Shown here one piece after another: positions 49,079 through 59,694 of a stretch of DNA of 64,000 nucleotides. The notes under the pieces are model-generated. The model was given only the letters and a program-made list of their open reading frames with translations. It was not told where the DNA came from and made no database searches. Position numbers and translations under genes: made by a program. Location: the NCBI RefSeq assembly GCF_001659605.2, contig NC_035172.2:32911342-32975341 (forward strand). Direction: 5' to 3'. The number at the start of each line of letters is the position of its first letter. Position 1 is the stretch's first letter. Source of the stretch: Manihot esculenta. Its lineage: Eukaryota; Streptophyta; Magnoliopsida; Malpighiales; Euphorbiaceae.

Positions 49079-49729
49079 TGATATTGCAGAGATTAGATTG
49101 ATGACGTGGTTAGAAGGGAGCTGCGTTGTGATTGGTTTAGACCTGCAAAGAAGAGAAAATGAGGTGGTAGGTGCTCACGGCAGCCTCTCTGACGCTCAAG
49201 TCAGTATGCTGAAGAATAAAGAAAATGTGATGAATTGCTTAGAGTTTTTATATGAGAGAATAACGTACATTTACCTCTTTGATTCTTCTCCTTTTATAGG
49301 TGGAGATAAATCATATATTTTTTGATAATACAGCGGTGATGTGACTAGCTACTTAATAAGAGATATCACGAGTTAATAAGTTAGTAATCTTATAATTACA
49401 GGTATAGTGGGGATACGTGAAACTATGCTTGATAACGGTAATTTCATGCTCAAACTTGCTCTGTCGAGCAAAGAACGGATTTTGAGAAATGAACCGAATG
49501 TTAAAATATTCAAAATTTTCTTTTCTCGGGGTGGAGTGTGTTTTCTACTTATTTCATGCTCAAACTTGCTCTGTCGAGCAAAGAGCGGATTTTGAAAAAT
49601 GAACCGAATGTTAAAATATTCAAAATTTTCTTTTCTCGGGATAGAGTGTGTTTTCTACTTATCAAATTCTTAGCTTGTTTTGTTGTGACAACTCATTAAC
49701 TTATTTTGAACAACGGTTATGTAATATTA
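49079..49729 (-). repeat. 5' LTR of the Tat-like element, with a private 110-bp duplication
   Basis: It matches the left LTR from TGATATTG to about GTAATATTA. A 110-bp unit is duplicated at 49441-49660 (TTTCATGCTCAAACTTGCTC...), present once in the left LTR. That explains most of the length difference (651 against 552 bp). Confidence 0.7.
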
Positions 49730-51552
49730 TTTAATTTTTTTTTTAATTAAAAAAATATATTCTGATAACTAAATTTTTTTTAGTATTTCAAATATTAAAA
49801 AATATAAAAATATTTCTTAAAATATATTTTCCATGGAATAAGCAGAGGCTAAGTACTGCTTTTTTTTATTCAAGTCCTATACTATGTAATACTCTTCAGT
49901 AACACTAATATTTATTGGATAAGATAATTTAAATATTTTCAATTTAAAAAAATATCTATTAAATAAAATAATTTAAATATTTTCTCAAATTTAGATTTAT
50001 ATTCAATTATTTCAATTCTAAACAATTAAATGATGACTTAGATAATTGTCATAATTTTAAATATCAACTCAAATTAATTTTGATTATATTTTAAATTTAA
50101 CACATGTCATTTCACTTTATTTTTATTATTTTTTAATTAATTATTTTTTATCTGTTGAACAAAATATTCCACACATTTTTAAGAAATCATGTTTATATTT
50201 TAATTTTTAAATAGTAAAAAATTAAACTATAAATTCAATATTGATAATAATTAAATTTTAGTTAAAAGAGCTATTAAATAAAAAAAATTTTAAACATTTA
50301 CAATAATTTACATTTATATATAATACTTTAAATTTTGAATTATAAAGTCAATTTTTTTCAATTTTTCACGATTATATTTTTAAAAAAATTAAATCGAATT
50401 TAAAAAATTAATAATAAATTATAATATAATTTCTAAAATTCTATTTGATTAATAAAATAGTTTTTAATATATATAATAATATCACTTTTTTGTTAATTTT
50501 ATTATTTCATTTCTATTTTCACTTTTATATAATATTATAAATTATTAATAAAAATTTAAAATATAAAAAAAAAACTTTACCACTTAAAACATATAATGTT
50601 TTTATTTTATTTATAATATTATTAATAGAAAATAAAATTTTTTAAATATAAAAAAATATAGACATAATTTATAATACTGTATAAATACATTTTTATATAA
50701 TATGAATTTATTTGTAATAAATATTTCTAATATATTTAATGTTACATAAAATAAATGAGATATATTTAATTTTAATATAAAATTTAAAATTAAAAGATTA
50801 TATACTTTATTAATAATATAAAACTTTAAAAATTATATTATAATTTATTATTCACTTTTTAAATTCAATTTAGTACTATAAAAAATTATAACAAATTAAA
50901 AAAAATTTAATTTTAACATCAAAAATTTAAAAAGTTGAATATGAATATAAATTACAATAGATTTTTTCATTCAATACCCTCACTCAAAACTTCCTAAATA
51001 TCCAAATTAAAATTAGTAGTTCATCAAAATCTGCTTTCCTCCACTTTCTCGGTAACCAAAAATAAAAATTTCACTTATAATTAAAAACAATAAATTAATT
51101 TATTTATAGACTATCATTTTCCTTACAATAACAGACTATAAAAAAATTATATTATTTAGTAAATAAAAAAAATATCATGTAGGATTATAATAGCGAAATT
51201 AAATATTAATTAAAATTAATTTTAACTCATAATTCTTAACAAATATCAAAATTATAGTTAAAATGTTAAAATTGAATTATTTTATTCAATTGGCCAAAAG
51301 AAAAAGATTATTTTCTATTTACAACATCAAATTTCGTCATATTATAATCTGGTCACAGTGACGTAATTATGAAAACAATTAATTTTTTTTAATCATATAA
51401 GTTAAAATTGCATTTTTTTAATGTCTAAATAAGAGAAAATTACAAAAAGAGTCACATAATACGAAAGTCCCAACTAGTCTAAAATAAAAAAATAAATCAA
51501 ATAAACCAAGAGAAGTTCAATCAAAATACAACTAAATAAATTAAATCGGTAA
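49730..51552. other. Very AT-rich intergenic DNA
   Basis: There is no ORF of note and no recognisable repeat apart from homopolymer-like AT stretches. Confidence 0.5.
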
Positions 51553-51942
51553 TTAAACAATACAACTGAATAGAAGGTTTCTTACCAACACCATCCAAAT
51601 TAGAACAACAACTCCAACGATCAAGGGTGGCCAGATAATAAAGACGACACGCATGCAAAAAATAAAAACAGAGAAAAGAGGCTGCTGGTGAGTGTAGTCC
51701 ATCGACAGAAGTAGATTCGAAGAAGAGACACCGTAGGGCCTAGTCATGGAAGCGGTGGCTATTGGTGTATCGGTGCAATTTGGGAATACAAAATCGCGCC
51801 CAAAGCTAATATTCCCATAGAAAGCCAAAATCGAAGTCTTCAAGGTTCCTGCATCAGCATTTCCCTCGTCAACGTAATCACCAGATACCCAAAGAAATGT
51901 ACAACAAATCAAAAAAAAAAAAAAAAAAGCCAGTTTGATCAT
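51553..51942 (-). CDS. Hypothetical small membrane or secreted protein (129 aa), doubtful
   Basis: I do not recognise this ORF. It starts MIKLAFFFFFLICCTFLWVS, a plausible signal peptide whose Phe run comes from an A-rich plus-strand tract near 51909-51927. A central part with two or three Cys and N-glycosylation sequons (NIS, NCT) follows, then a strongly hydrophobic segment (VFIIWPPLIVGVVVLIWMVL) that could be a membrane anchor. The surrounding DNA is AT-rich while the ORF is closer to gene-like composition. It could be a real small gene, an exon of a larger one, or a fragment. No splice partner was found. Confidence 0.3.
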   Translation of the reverse strand: MIKLAFFFFFLICCTFLWVSGDYVDEGNADAGTLKTSILAFYGNISFGRDFVFPNCTDTPIATASMTRPYGVSSSNLLLSMDYTHQQPLFSVFIFCMRVVFIIWPPLIVGVVVLIWMVLVRNLLFSCIV

Positions 51943-54900
51943 CCAGATCAGAAATCCGGAAAGGACGGCAGCTCAAAAAAGGAACTGTCCACCCCTCTTC
52001 TTAAAAAGAAAATAAGGAAAGGTACCACTAAATCTGGAGAAACACGAACAAAATAGAGTCTAAGGAGTGAAAATGATAAAATTCAAATCCTAAAACATAA
52101 TGAATTTCTTATCCCTTACACTTTTCTCTTTGTTTTCTTCCCTTTGATCAGAGAAAATTCTCACTTCATACTCTAATCTGTATTAAAAAACAATAATTAA
52201 TCCACATATATTTGAATCATTTAAAAAATAATAATAAAACTTATTTAATTTATTTTAAAAATTTAGATAATTTATTTATTTAAAAATAATTTATTTAATT
52301 TATTTTTAAAATTCAAGAATTTATTTAATTTTTTCAAATTTATTGATTAAAAAATTAAAGATCGCTATTTAAATGCGTTATGAAATTGTCCGTACAGATA
52401 TAATTTAATAATAAATATATTTAAATAAATTTAAAAGTTATGGCGGTCGCTATCTTAATTTCCAATTGCGAAGGAAAAAAAAAACTAAAAAAAGCGTCAT
52501 GAGGTTGTCACTTTCCACCGCAACATCGTTGTTCCCCGCGTGACTTAGCTAACTCAAATTATTGCAACATCGTTGTTCCCCGCGTGACTTAGCCAACTCA
52601 AAGTATTGTACCATCGTTACTGTGAAAGACAATTGCAGTTTGCTAACCTCCTGGTCCTCTACGCAATTCTGTCATGTTTTCTGCCAATTTTGATATTATC
52701 AAATTCATTAGAATTTTTATTCTTAAAGTAATAAATTATTTATTTATATTTTACTGTTTCCTTATTTAGCATACATTTAAAAAGTAAAATCATTGATTTG
52801 AAAAATAATTTATTAATGTTAATTATTCAATTCTAATAAATCCATGACTATAGATATAGTATATAATTTATTACTAGTAAAAAATATCATTTTAACTTTA
52901 TTAGGTATATTTTATTATATTAAGTAAAAATAAAAATAAATATATTTTTATTATTTATTTTTACTTAATTAGGTTATGAATTTAAGTGGATGAAATTGAC
53001 ATCTTTTGGCAGTTGTTCTTTGTATTGGAGCAAATGAGGTGGTCTTCGATTTAAGCTTGTATTATGAAAAAAATAATGAATTGAAGTGTTAGCTATATAT
53101 GAGATCCAGTAAAAGATTAGATTTTGGGATTATTTTTAAAAGTTTAGTTGTCTCTTCTCTTATTTTCTTTTATTACCATGTAACTGTGATCTTGCGTTTG
53201 TATGCGTTTGTATCTTTATGTTATAATCACGTTAGACATACTTTCGCCACTTGAACACAATTTTGAGTATCATAGTTTTGTTGTCCCACACAACTAACGA
53301 AATATTCAAGATCAGGTCCCTAATGTGTAAGTTTGCACATAGCACAACTAATCGGAGCAAGTCTTAGACTTATACAAGGAGTAGATCCGTATATTGAGTC
53401 CTAATAAAATTAGGACCAATCATTTAGTGTAGACTTAATCACTGAATGCTCAGAACTTGACTGTCATCGATTAAAATCTGAAATATTTTAAAGTTTAATT
53501 AAATATATTTATCGTTAAATTATTCTCATAAATGCAAATGTTAAAAGATTAATTTTGCACAGAACTAAAAATATTAAATTTTATTTTTTAATTTAAAAAT
53601 ATTAAATTTTATTTTTTAATTTAAATTTATCTTTTAACCTATTATTAAAAAATAAATAAAATTATTATTTATCAAAATTTTAAAATACGACTACATTCCA
53701 CTCATTTTATTTTTTAATGATAATTTAAAAATAAATTTAAATTAAAAATTAGTTTTTTTTTACCTTAGTTTAGCAAATTTATCCTCTTCACCTTTAGTTT
53801 GAGCCTTTGGCATCACATAAATGCTTGAAATTGAAATCTCTAGATCCGCGGAGACATGAGTTAGTTGGATGAATAGACTAACTGTAGAAACAGACAACCT
53901 AAATATCATGATATTTTGGTTTCCTTTTAAATTAATCCACTTCTTAATTCTAATAAATTAGATCATCAATAAGTTTAATTTCTTAACAGAAATTTTCTAT
54001 CTCTTAATTTTTTTATTAAAATAGCTTTTTATTTTTACAATATATAAAATTATTATTTTATCACTACATCAAATTTAAACTTTAATAATATGTCTTGTAT
54101 AATATTAAAATTTAAAATATGATATTAATAAGAATTTTTTTACAAGTACGTACAATTTTATTAAGTTGAAAATTTGAAAAAAAAAAGCATTGCCCGTCTT
54201 AAAAAATGACTCTACACATTGTACCTATAACTTAATAATATGCTAAGCGAAAAAATTTAAAAAGCATAAAATAATAAAAAAAAATTCATACTTTAAACAT
54301 CTGAAATTTAAGTTAGTAGAGTCGGTCGATCAGAAAAGATTAAATTAATCAATGCAATGAATCGAAATAAAAAAAAATATAAAGGAATGAATCCAACGAC
54401 TAAAAGCATAAAAAATAAAAGAATATATATATATATAAATTAATTCATCATATATCTATTTATATACACTCTTTTTTAAGGGAGAGAATATGTGTCTATT
54501 TAATTAAGAAAAGAAAAATTCAATACTCGTCTGAACTACTATTGCCATTGTTAACCAATGGAGATAAAGATCTAAGAAGGAGAAGAAGAATTATATATAT
54601 TCAGTGCAAGCTAAACTTCTGTCTAGCAGTGAGATTTGCCTTGAGAGAAGAAAATATTTTTGGGAAAAATATTATTTTGTATATGAAAAATAATTTAATA
54701 AAAGTGATTTATTATTTTAAATTTTATAATTAATTAAGATATTGAAATTTAATTTTAAATTTATTTAAATATACTTTAATTAATATATGAAAAGAAATGT
54801 TTTTCTTTACGCTGTGATTATGAGTAAATACCAAAATCAACCCTCAATTAAGTGCCTCTTAATTATCTTCTTCCGCTTATAAAGTGCAGGAGTAAAGATT

Positions 54901-55166
54901 TTTTTTTATTTATTTTGTACATCATCCGTATTTGATAATATATAAAATTATTTAAATTACTAGAGGTTCACCTAATAATAAATTATAAAATATTTTTACA
55001 CTTTTCCTTAAAAGAATATTTGAGAAGATAAGTGGAGACTCTTTTTTCTTTTCCATCAGCCCTTGAAAAACATGTCTTCTCTACATTTTTTTTCTCCTCT
55101 CTTTCCTCTTCCTCTTCCTCTGCTCCTCTCTTCTCTACCTCTCTACTGAAGTTTTACCGTGAAGTT
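51943..55166. other. AT-rich intergenic region
   Basis: Apart from a 44-bp tandem duplication (52520-52607), nothing is recognised. Short ORFs (54542-54733 and 55143-55358) carry no domain. The 55030-55150 stretch is pyrimidine-rich (TCTCTTCCTC). Confidence 0.5.
52520..52607. repeat. Tandem duplication, 44-bp unit
   Basis: GCAACATCGTTGTTCCCCGC followed by GTGACTTAG occurs at 52520 and 52564 with three or fewer differences. It is unusually GC-rich for its surroundings. Confidence 0.85.
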
Positions 55167-55914
55167 TGATAATGTATAAAAAATAGAATTCAAAGTCGTG
55201 ACTTGTATATATGTGAATCGAAAATTTTTCAATCTGGTCAGACTGGGCAATAAGAAACTCGATCTATTGATAGCAACACTTTTGAATTTACCCAAATTCA
55301 GAATGGATAAACCAACTTTCTCAAAGATTGAAGGAGATAAATAGAACGACCTCTTCAAAAGCCCATATTACAATAAGACTTTAAATGCCAACGTGGCCGA
55401 CCTCAGTAATTGAAAGAAACTCATTTTTATGTAGGCCGGATGAGTCCAACACGACTTGATAAAGTCAAGGTAAAGATGCCGACCTCCTATGAACTGGTCG
55501 CCTCTTTGATTCAACATAGGGGTCATAAGCGCGTAGATTGAGGGCACGAATCAGCCAGCTCCATATTTATTATCCTATAACTCATCATTAATGTATTACA
55601 TGACACACCTGTACAAAAGCATTCATGCCCCATCAAAAGGGGACATGGCACCAGGGGTATCAACTTTATGTAAAGGTATTCGTACACCGGACTAATCCTA
55701 AAAAAGGGATCTTTTCTTTTCTTTTTTGTCTTCTCTTCTCTGTTTTAGTTCCTTTAACTCCATAAAGTTTCCAGATCTGACTTGAGCGTCGAAGGGTCTC
55801 TACCGAAAACTTTTCCAGTGGTCTCTACCGATCACAAAATGATATGATACCTAGAGAATCAGACCTCTGCCTAGGTGTCCTCATCTGGCGCCTTGCCGGA
55901 TCTCACCATTATCA
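55167..55914 (+). repeat. 5' LTR (748 bp) of the interrupted Tat-like element
   Basis: Shares TGATAA...TATAAA start, GGTCTCTACCG-type centre and CATCA/TATCA-type end with the LTR at 31387. The end is fixed by the adjacent TGGCGCCGT primer-binding region. Confidence 0.75.
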
Positions 55915-56599
55915 AGTGGCGCCGTCTGTGGAAAAACAAAGGAGACTATACAGTCACTGAAATTTACAAAAAAAATCCATTAAGATCTACATGGTAGACC
56001 GAGAAAAGGTAATAGCCAAACAACAAAAGAAACCGAGAGAGAGAGAGAGAGAGAAGACCCAAAAATCACTAACGGCATCTAAAAACCACATAGTGAAAGT
56101 TAGGAAGAGGCAGACACCGATGTGAGAAGGGAATGCGACACAAGGGCAATCCACCAGGCATGGAAGAGAGGTGACATGTGCGAATTAACCAAACTACACA
56201 GTTATCTCTTTAGTTCAAAATATTTTTGTCATCATGACTAGCTTCAAACATTAATCTGTCTAAACATATGCTTGAGCATGATAGTATTTTAGAAACAGCT
56301 TAAAAGCTCTCATCGGTGATTAATATTAGTATGAATTCCTTAACAAATGGATTATTTGCTTAAGCATGCTGCTATGAGAAGTAAAAATTGCAAAATGATT
56401 TATGCATGAGAAACATTATTTATTAGATTTTTTTAGAATTATATGAGATGATATAGTTGTATAAAATTAATATTTGTATTCAACCATAATATAAAGCTAA
56501 ATATATTGTTCTTTAAATTAACAATGAGCATTCTTGTTACATATACTATGTGTATGCTTTTATTTTGCAAATAAATTTTAAAAGCAAAAACAAGGCTAA

Positions 56600-57128
56600 T
56601 AAATTTGGGAGCGCTGGATACAAAATCGATTGGGAAGACAAAATACTCAATGAGGTAGGTGACTGGTCTTGGAAATAAGACCACCGGCACCACAAAACCG
56701 ATTGAAGAGATGAAGATCCCAAAGAGGTGGGTGACTGGTCTCAGAATAAGACTGCCGGCACTATAAAACCGGTTAGGAAGGCGAAGCCCTCAATGAGGTA
56801 GGTGACCAGTCTCGAAAATAAGACCTCTGGCACCCCAAAATCGGTTGAGAAGATGAAGCTCTCAATAACGTAAGTGACCGGTCTCGAAAATAAGACTGAC
56901 AGCACCACAAAACTAGTTGAGGAGATGAAGACCCAAATAAAGCGAGTGACCATTCTTCGAATAAGACCACAAGCACCACAAAACCGATTGGAAAGATGAA
57001 GCTCTCAATAAGGTAGGTGACCGGTTTCGAAAATAAGACCGCCGGCACCTCAAAACCAACTAGAAAGATGAAGCTCTCAATGAAGTAGGTGATCAGTCTC
57101 GAAAATAAGAATGCCGGCACCATAAAAT
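56600..57128. repeat. Tandem array, about 72-bp unit, seven copies
   Basis: Units contain CACAAAACCGATTGAAGAGATG, here shown by their CAAAACC-like marks at about 56692, 56763, 56835, 56906, 56977, 57050 and 57122. Each also contains AATGAGGTAGGTGACCGGTC and AAATAAGACCGCCGGCACC. The array sits at the same position after the leader as the 34/54-bp arrays in the related element at 25044 but has a different sequence. Confidence 0.85.
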
Positions 57129-57129
57129 C

Positions 57130-59408
57130 TGTAATACCCGGCTAGACCCCGGTATCGGAATTCCTACGTTCCGGCGGATTTTCCGTTGGAAGTCGGGATT
57201 CGAGGATGTCGGAGCTTGCCCTAAGGGTATAAGAAAGGTTTTTAAGATGTTTTTTAAGTGTTTTTTATCATGTTTGCATGTTTTGAGTTAAGAAAATTGA
57301 GTTTTGAAATGAAAAGGCCAAGGGGACAAAAGCCAGGTTCGGCCGCCGAAGGTGAAGTTCGGCCGCCGAAAGTTGCATGGTTTCGCATGCACGTTAGGCC
57401 GCCGAAGGAAGAGTCGGTTGGCCACTACAAAAGCCCCTTTGCCCGAGAATTGAGTGTTAAACACTCTGTTTTTGGGTCAAAGGTAGGTTCAAGCTCTCCT
57501 TGGTGTGATTTCTCATGTTTTCCTCAAATCTTGCATGTTTTAACTTGTTTTGAGCTTTGTTTTAGAGATTTGAGCAAAAGGAAGCAAAGTTGAGCACTTG
57601 GAGATTTTGATTGAGTTTTCTCCTATCTCCAAGCTTGGATCATCAATCCTCTAGTTCGTCAAGAGGTAAGCATGGATCCTCACCTCCCCTTATGTTTAAA
57701 GTATGTTTTAAGAGTTTTTAGAGAGTTTTATGGCATGTTTTGGGGTATAAGCATGAGTTTGAGCATATGTTGATCATATGCGTTTTGTTGTTGTTTTTGG
57801 GGCTTGAACTAGTTTTTAGGCCTCTATATGCATGAGATATGTTATATGTTAGTTCAGAAGTGTTGGTATGCATGTTATGGGTGTTTGATAGGATTTGGAG
57901 GCTGAGAGCATGAGTTGTGCTCGGATTCTGCCTTTCTGGAGAATCCAGGTTCGGCCGCCGAAGTAAGGTTCGGCCGCCGAACCCCTTGTGGAGGCAGTTT
58001 CGGCTGCCAAACCTTGCCCCCGAAAGCTAGGCTTTTGGGTGAGAAAGGGGCTTTCGGCCGCCGAAAGAGGGAGTTCGGCCGCCGAAAGTGCATGAGTTTC
58101 GTCTCTGGACGAGACTTTCGGCCGCCGAAGGTGCCGCCGAACATGCATGAGTTTCGTCTCTGGAGGGAGGTTTCGGCCGCCGAACCAGCCGCCGAAAGTG
58201 CCCAGTCCAGCCTTCTTTTGCCCATTTTTCCAGGCATGCCTATGATGTTTTAGAGGGGTTTTGGGGAGATAGTAGGAGTTATGTTTAAGTAAGTTTGGTC
58301 CTCATTTGAGTCCACCTGTGTAGGTACGGACCCGAGAGACCAAGGAGGCCCACAGAGTTAGAGTTACAGAGACTGCTCAGCAGTTGACAGAGGTGAGTGG
58401 AACAGAACTTTATTTTAAAAGTTAAGAACTGTTTTAGCATGATTCATGCATCATTAATGCCATGTTTATGTAGGATGCTTTGCATTAGTATTCACCAAGT
58501 TGATGCATTGCATTATTACTTGTATATGTGGATTGGACCGAGGCGATCTCAATAGCCCATAAGTCTGTCATTATTGTATGACCTGTGTGAGCTCCTTTGG
58601 GGCCGGGCATTTACCTTGGATGAGTCCTGTGAGAGCCCTTATAGGGTCGGGCACCATGAGTAGTTAGTGAAAGACCTGTGTGAGCTCCTTTGGGGGCCGG
58701 GCACTGACAGAGGGAGTTTTGGGATCATGTCCAATCCGAGATGTGAAATGTTTGTGCAGTGATGCATCATATGATAGCATGTTTTAAATGTGATTTTTGT
58801 TTATAGATTCCGCTCACTGGGCTTTAGCAGCTCATCCCTCTCCCTAACCCCATTTTTTCAGGGTCTCAGAGAAGAGAAAGAGAAAGAGATAGCAAGGGTA
58901 AAAGACATATGTAATAGTATAGAATAGTGGACATGAGAATGATGTACAATATAGAGTTCATGTAATGTATAGAAATGATGTAATAGCAAGTTATGTATTG
59001 AGTTATAGAATTGTGCTTGGCCCTAGTGTATGTTTATCCCTTTGCACATGATCATTTTATGATTGAGATAATGTTGTTATAATGCGCTAGGCTTGGTGCA
59101 TGGTAGTCTTTCTATCTCTGTAGTTACTGTATGGTACCATAGCAGGTATCACTCTTCGAGTGCATACAGACAGAGCATGCATAGTCCAGGCTTAGTTGAT
59201 GAGAAAAGTTTCAAGAAAAGAAAAGATAGTCAAGCAAAGAAAAAAAAAAAAAAAAGAGAACAGTAAGTAACAGTTTTAAGCTTAAGTATGATCATGTATG
59301 GGATTTATCAAGTACACAGAGTTGACAGTAGGCTTACTACGGGTCCCGGCGGCCTTAAGCCGATCTGGATCCTAGTGCCGGTGATGGTCCGGTAAGCGGG
59401 CTGTTACA
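57130..59408 (+). repeat. 5' LTR (2,279 bp) with repeated TTCGGCCGCCGAA palindromes
   Basis: About ten copies of the GC-rich near-palindrome TTCGGCCGCCGAA or close variants lie in two groups, 57340-57405 and 57950-58200, in otherwise AT-leaning DNA. Further on are repeats of GAGCTCCTTTGGGGCCGGGC (58590-58700) and a poly-A run at 59240. ORFs on either strand across the palindromes are artefacts. Confidence 0.85.
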
Positions 59409-59411
59409 GAT

Positions 59412-59428
59412 TGGTATCAGAGCATAGG
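59412..59428 (+). other. Primer-binding site, initiator tRNA-Met type
   Basis: TGGTATCAGAGCATAGG starts three bases after the LTR end. The first 12 bases match the usual complement of the 3' end of plant initiator tRNA-Met. Confidence 0.85.
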
Positions 59429-59694
59429 GCCTCTAGAGTACGGTGTGCTGAGCTAAGATGCTCAGGGATTAGAGATATCTCACATCGGAAAGAGGTTGTT
59501 TTAGAGGGCAAGCACAATAGGAAGATCATGTCCACTAGGATAGGATGTTGAGTCCTGTCTTGATGTGTAATGCCATGATTTTATGCATGTGCATTTCATG
59601 ATATGCTATGATATGCTATGCTATGAGTTGAGGGTTCATGTTGTTACATGGATCCTATGATGCTAAAGTTCATGTTATGTTTTCAGAAGCTAAG

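Larger units (their letters stand above)
42047..49729 (-). mobile_element. Tat-like Ty3 element with antisense ORF and no recognisable pol
   Basis: Two LTRs bracket the element: 42047-42598 and 49079-49729, both beginning TGATATTG on the plus strand. The gag lies on the minus strand just inside the right LTR, after a primer-binding-like TTTGGTTTCATTGCCGG (reverse strand of 49062-49078), so the element reads right to left. Moving left come the gag, an 80-bp tandem array, and a long ORF in the opposite (plus) direction ending near the 3' LTR. Known Tat-lineage elements carry such extra antisense ORFs between pol and the 3' LTR. Here protease, reverse transcriptase, RNase H and integrase are all missing. 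A 1,481-bp solo LTR interrupts the antisense ORF. Confidence 0.75.
55167..57129 (+). mobile_element. Tat-like Ty3 element, 5' part only, interrupted by another element
   Basis: A 748-bp LTR (55167-55914, TGATAATG to ATTATCA) is followed by the primer-binding region TGGCGCCGTCTGTGG at 55917. A leader follows that is collinear with that of the element at 25044 (shared GATGTGAGAAGG and related blocks). A GA microsatellite lies at about 56037-56054. The 72-bp tandem array runs to the boundary, where the Tekay-like LTR begins at 57130. The rest of the element would lie beyond the inserted element, outside this window. Confidence 0.75.

Noticed and set aside
56439..57123. Minus-strand ORFs with repeated 'FSRPVTYLIESF'-like units
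   Set aside because: They translate the 72-bp tandem array in the non-coding leader of a retrotransposon.
57849..58253. ORFs on both strands with repeated FGRRK/AAE-type units
   Set aside because: They are translations of the CGGCCG palindromes inside an LTR, read in several frames.
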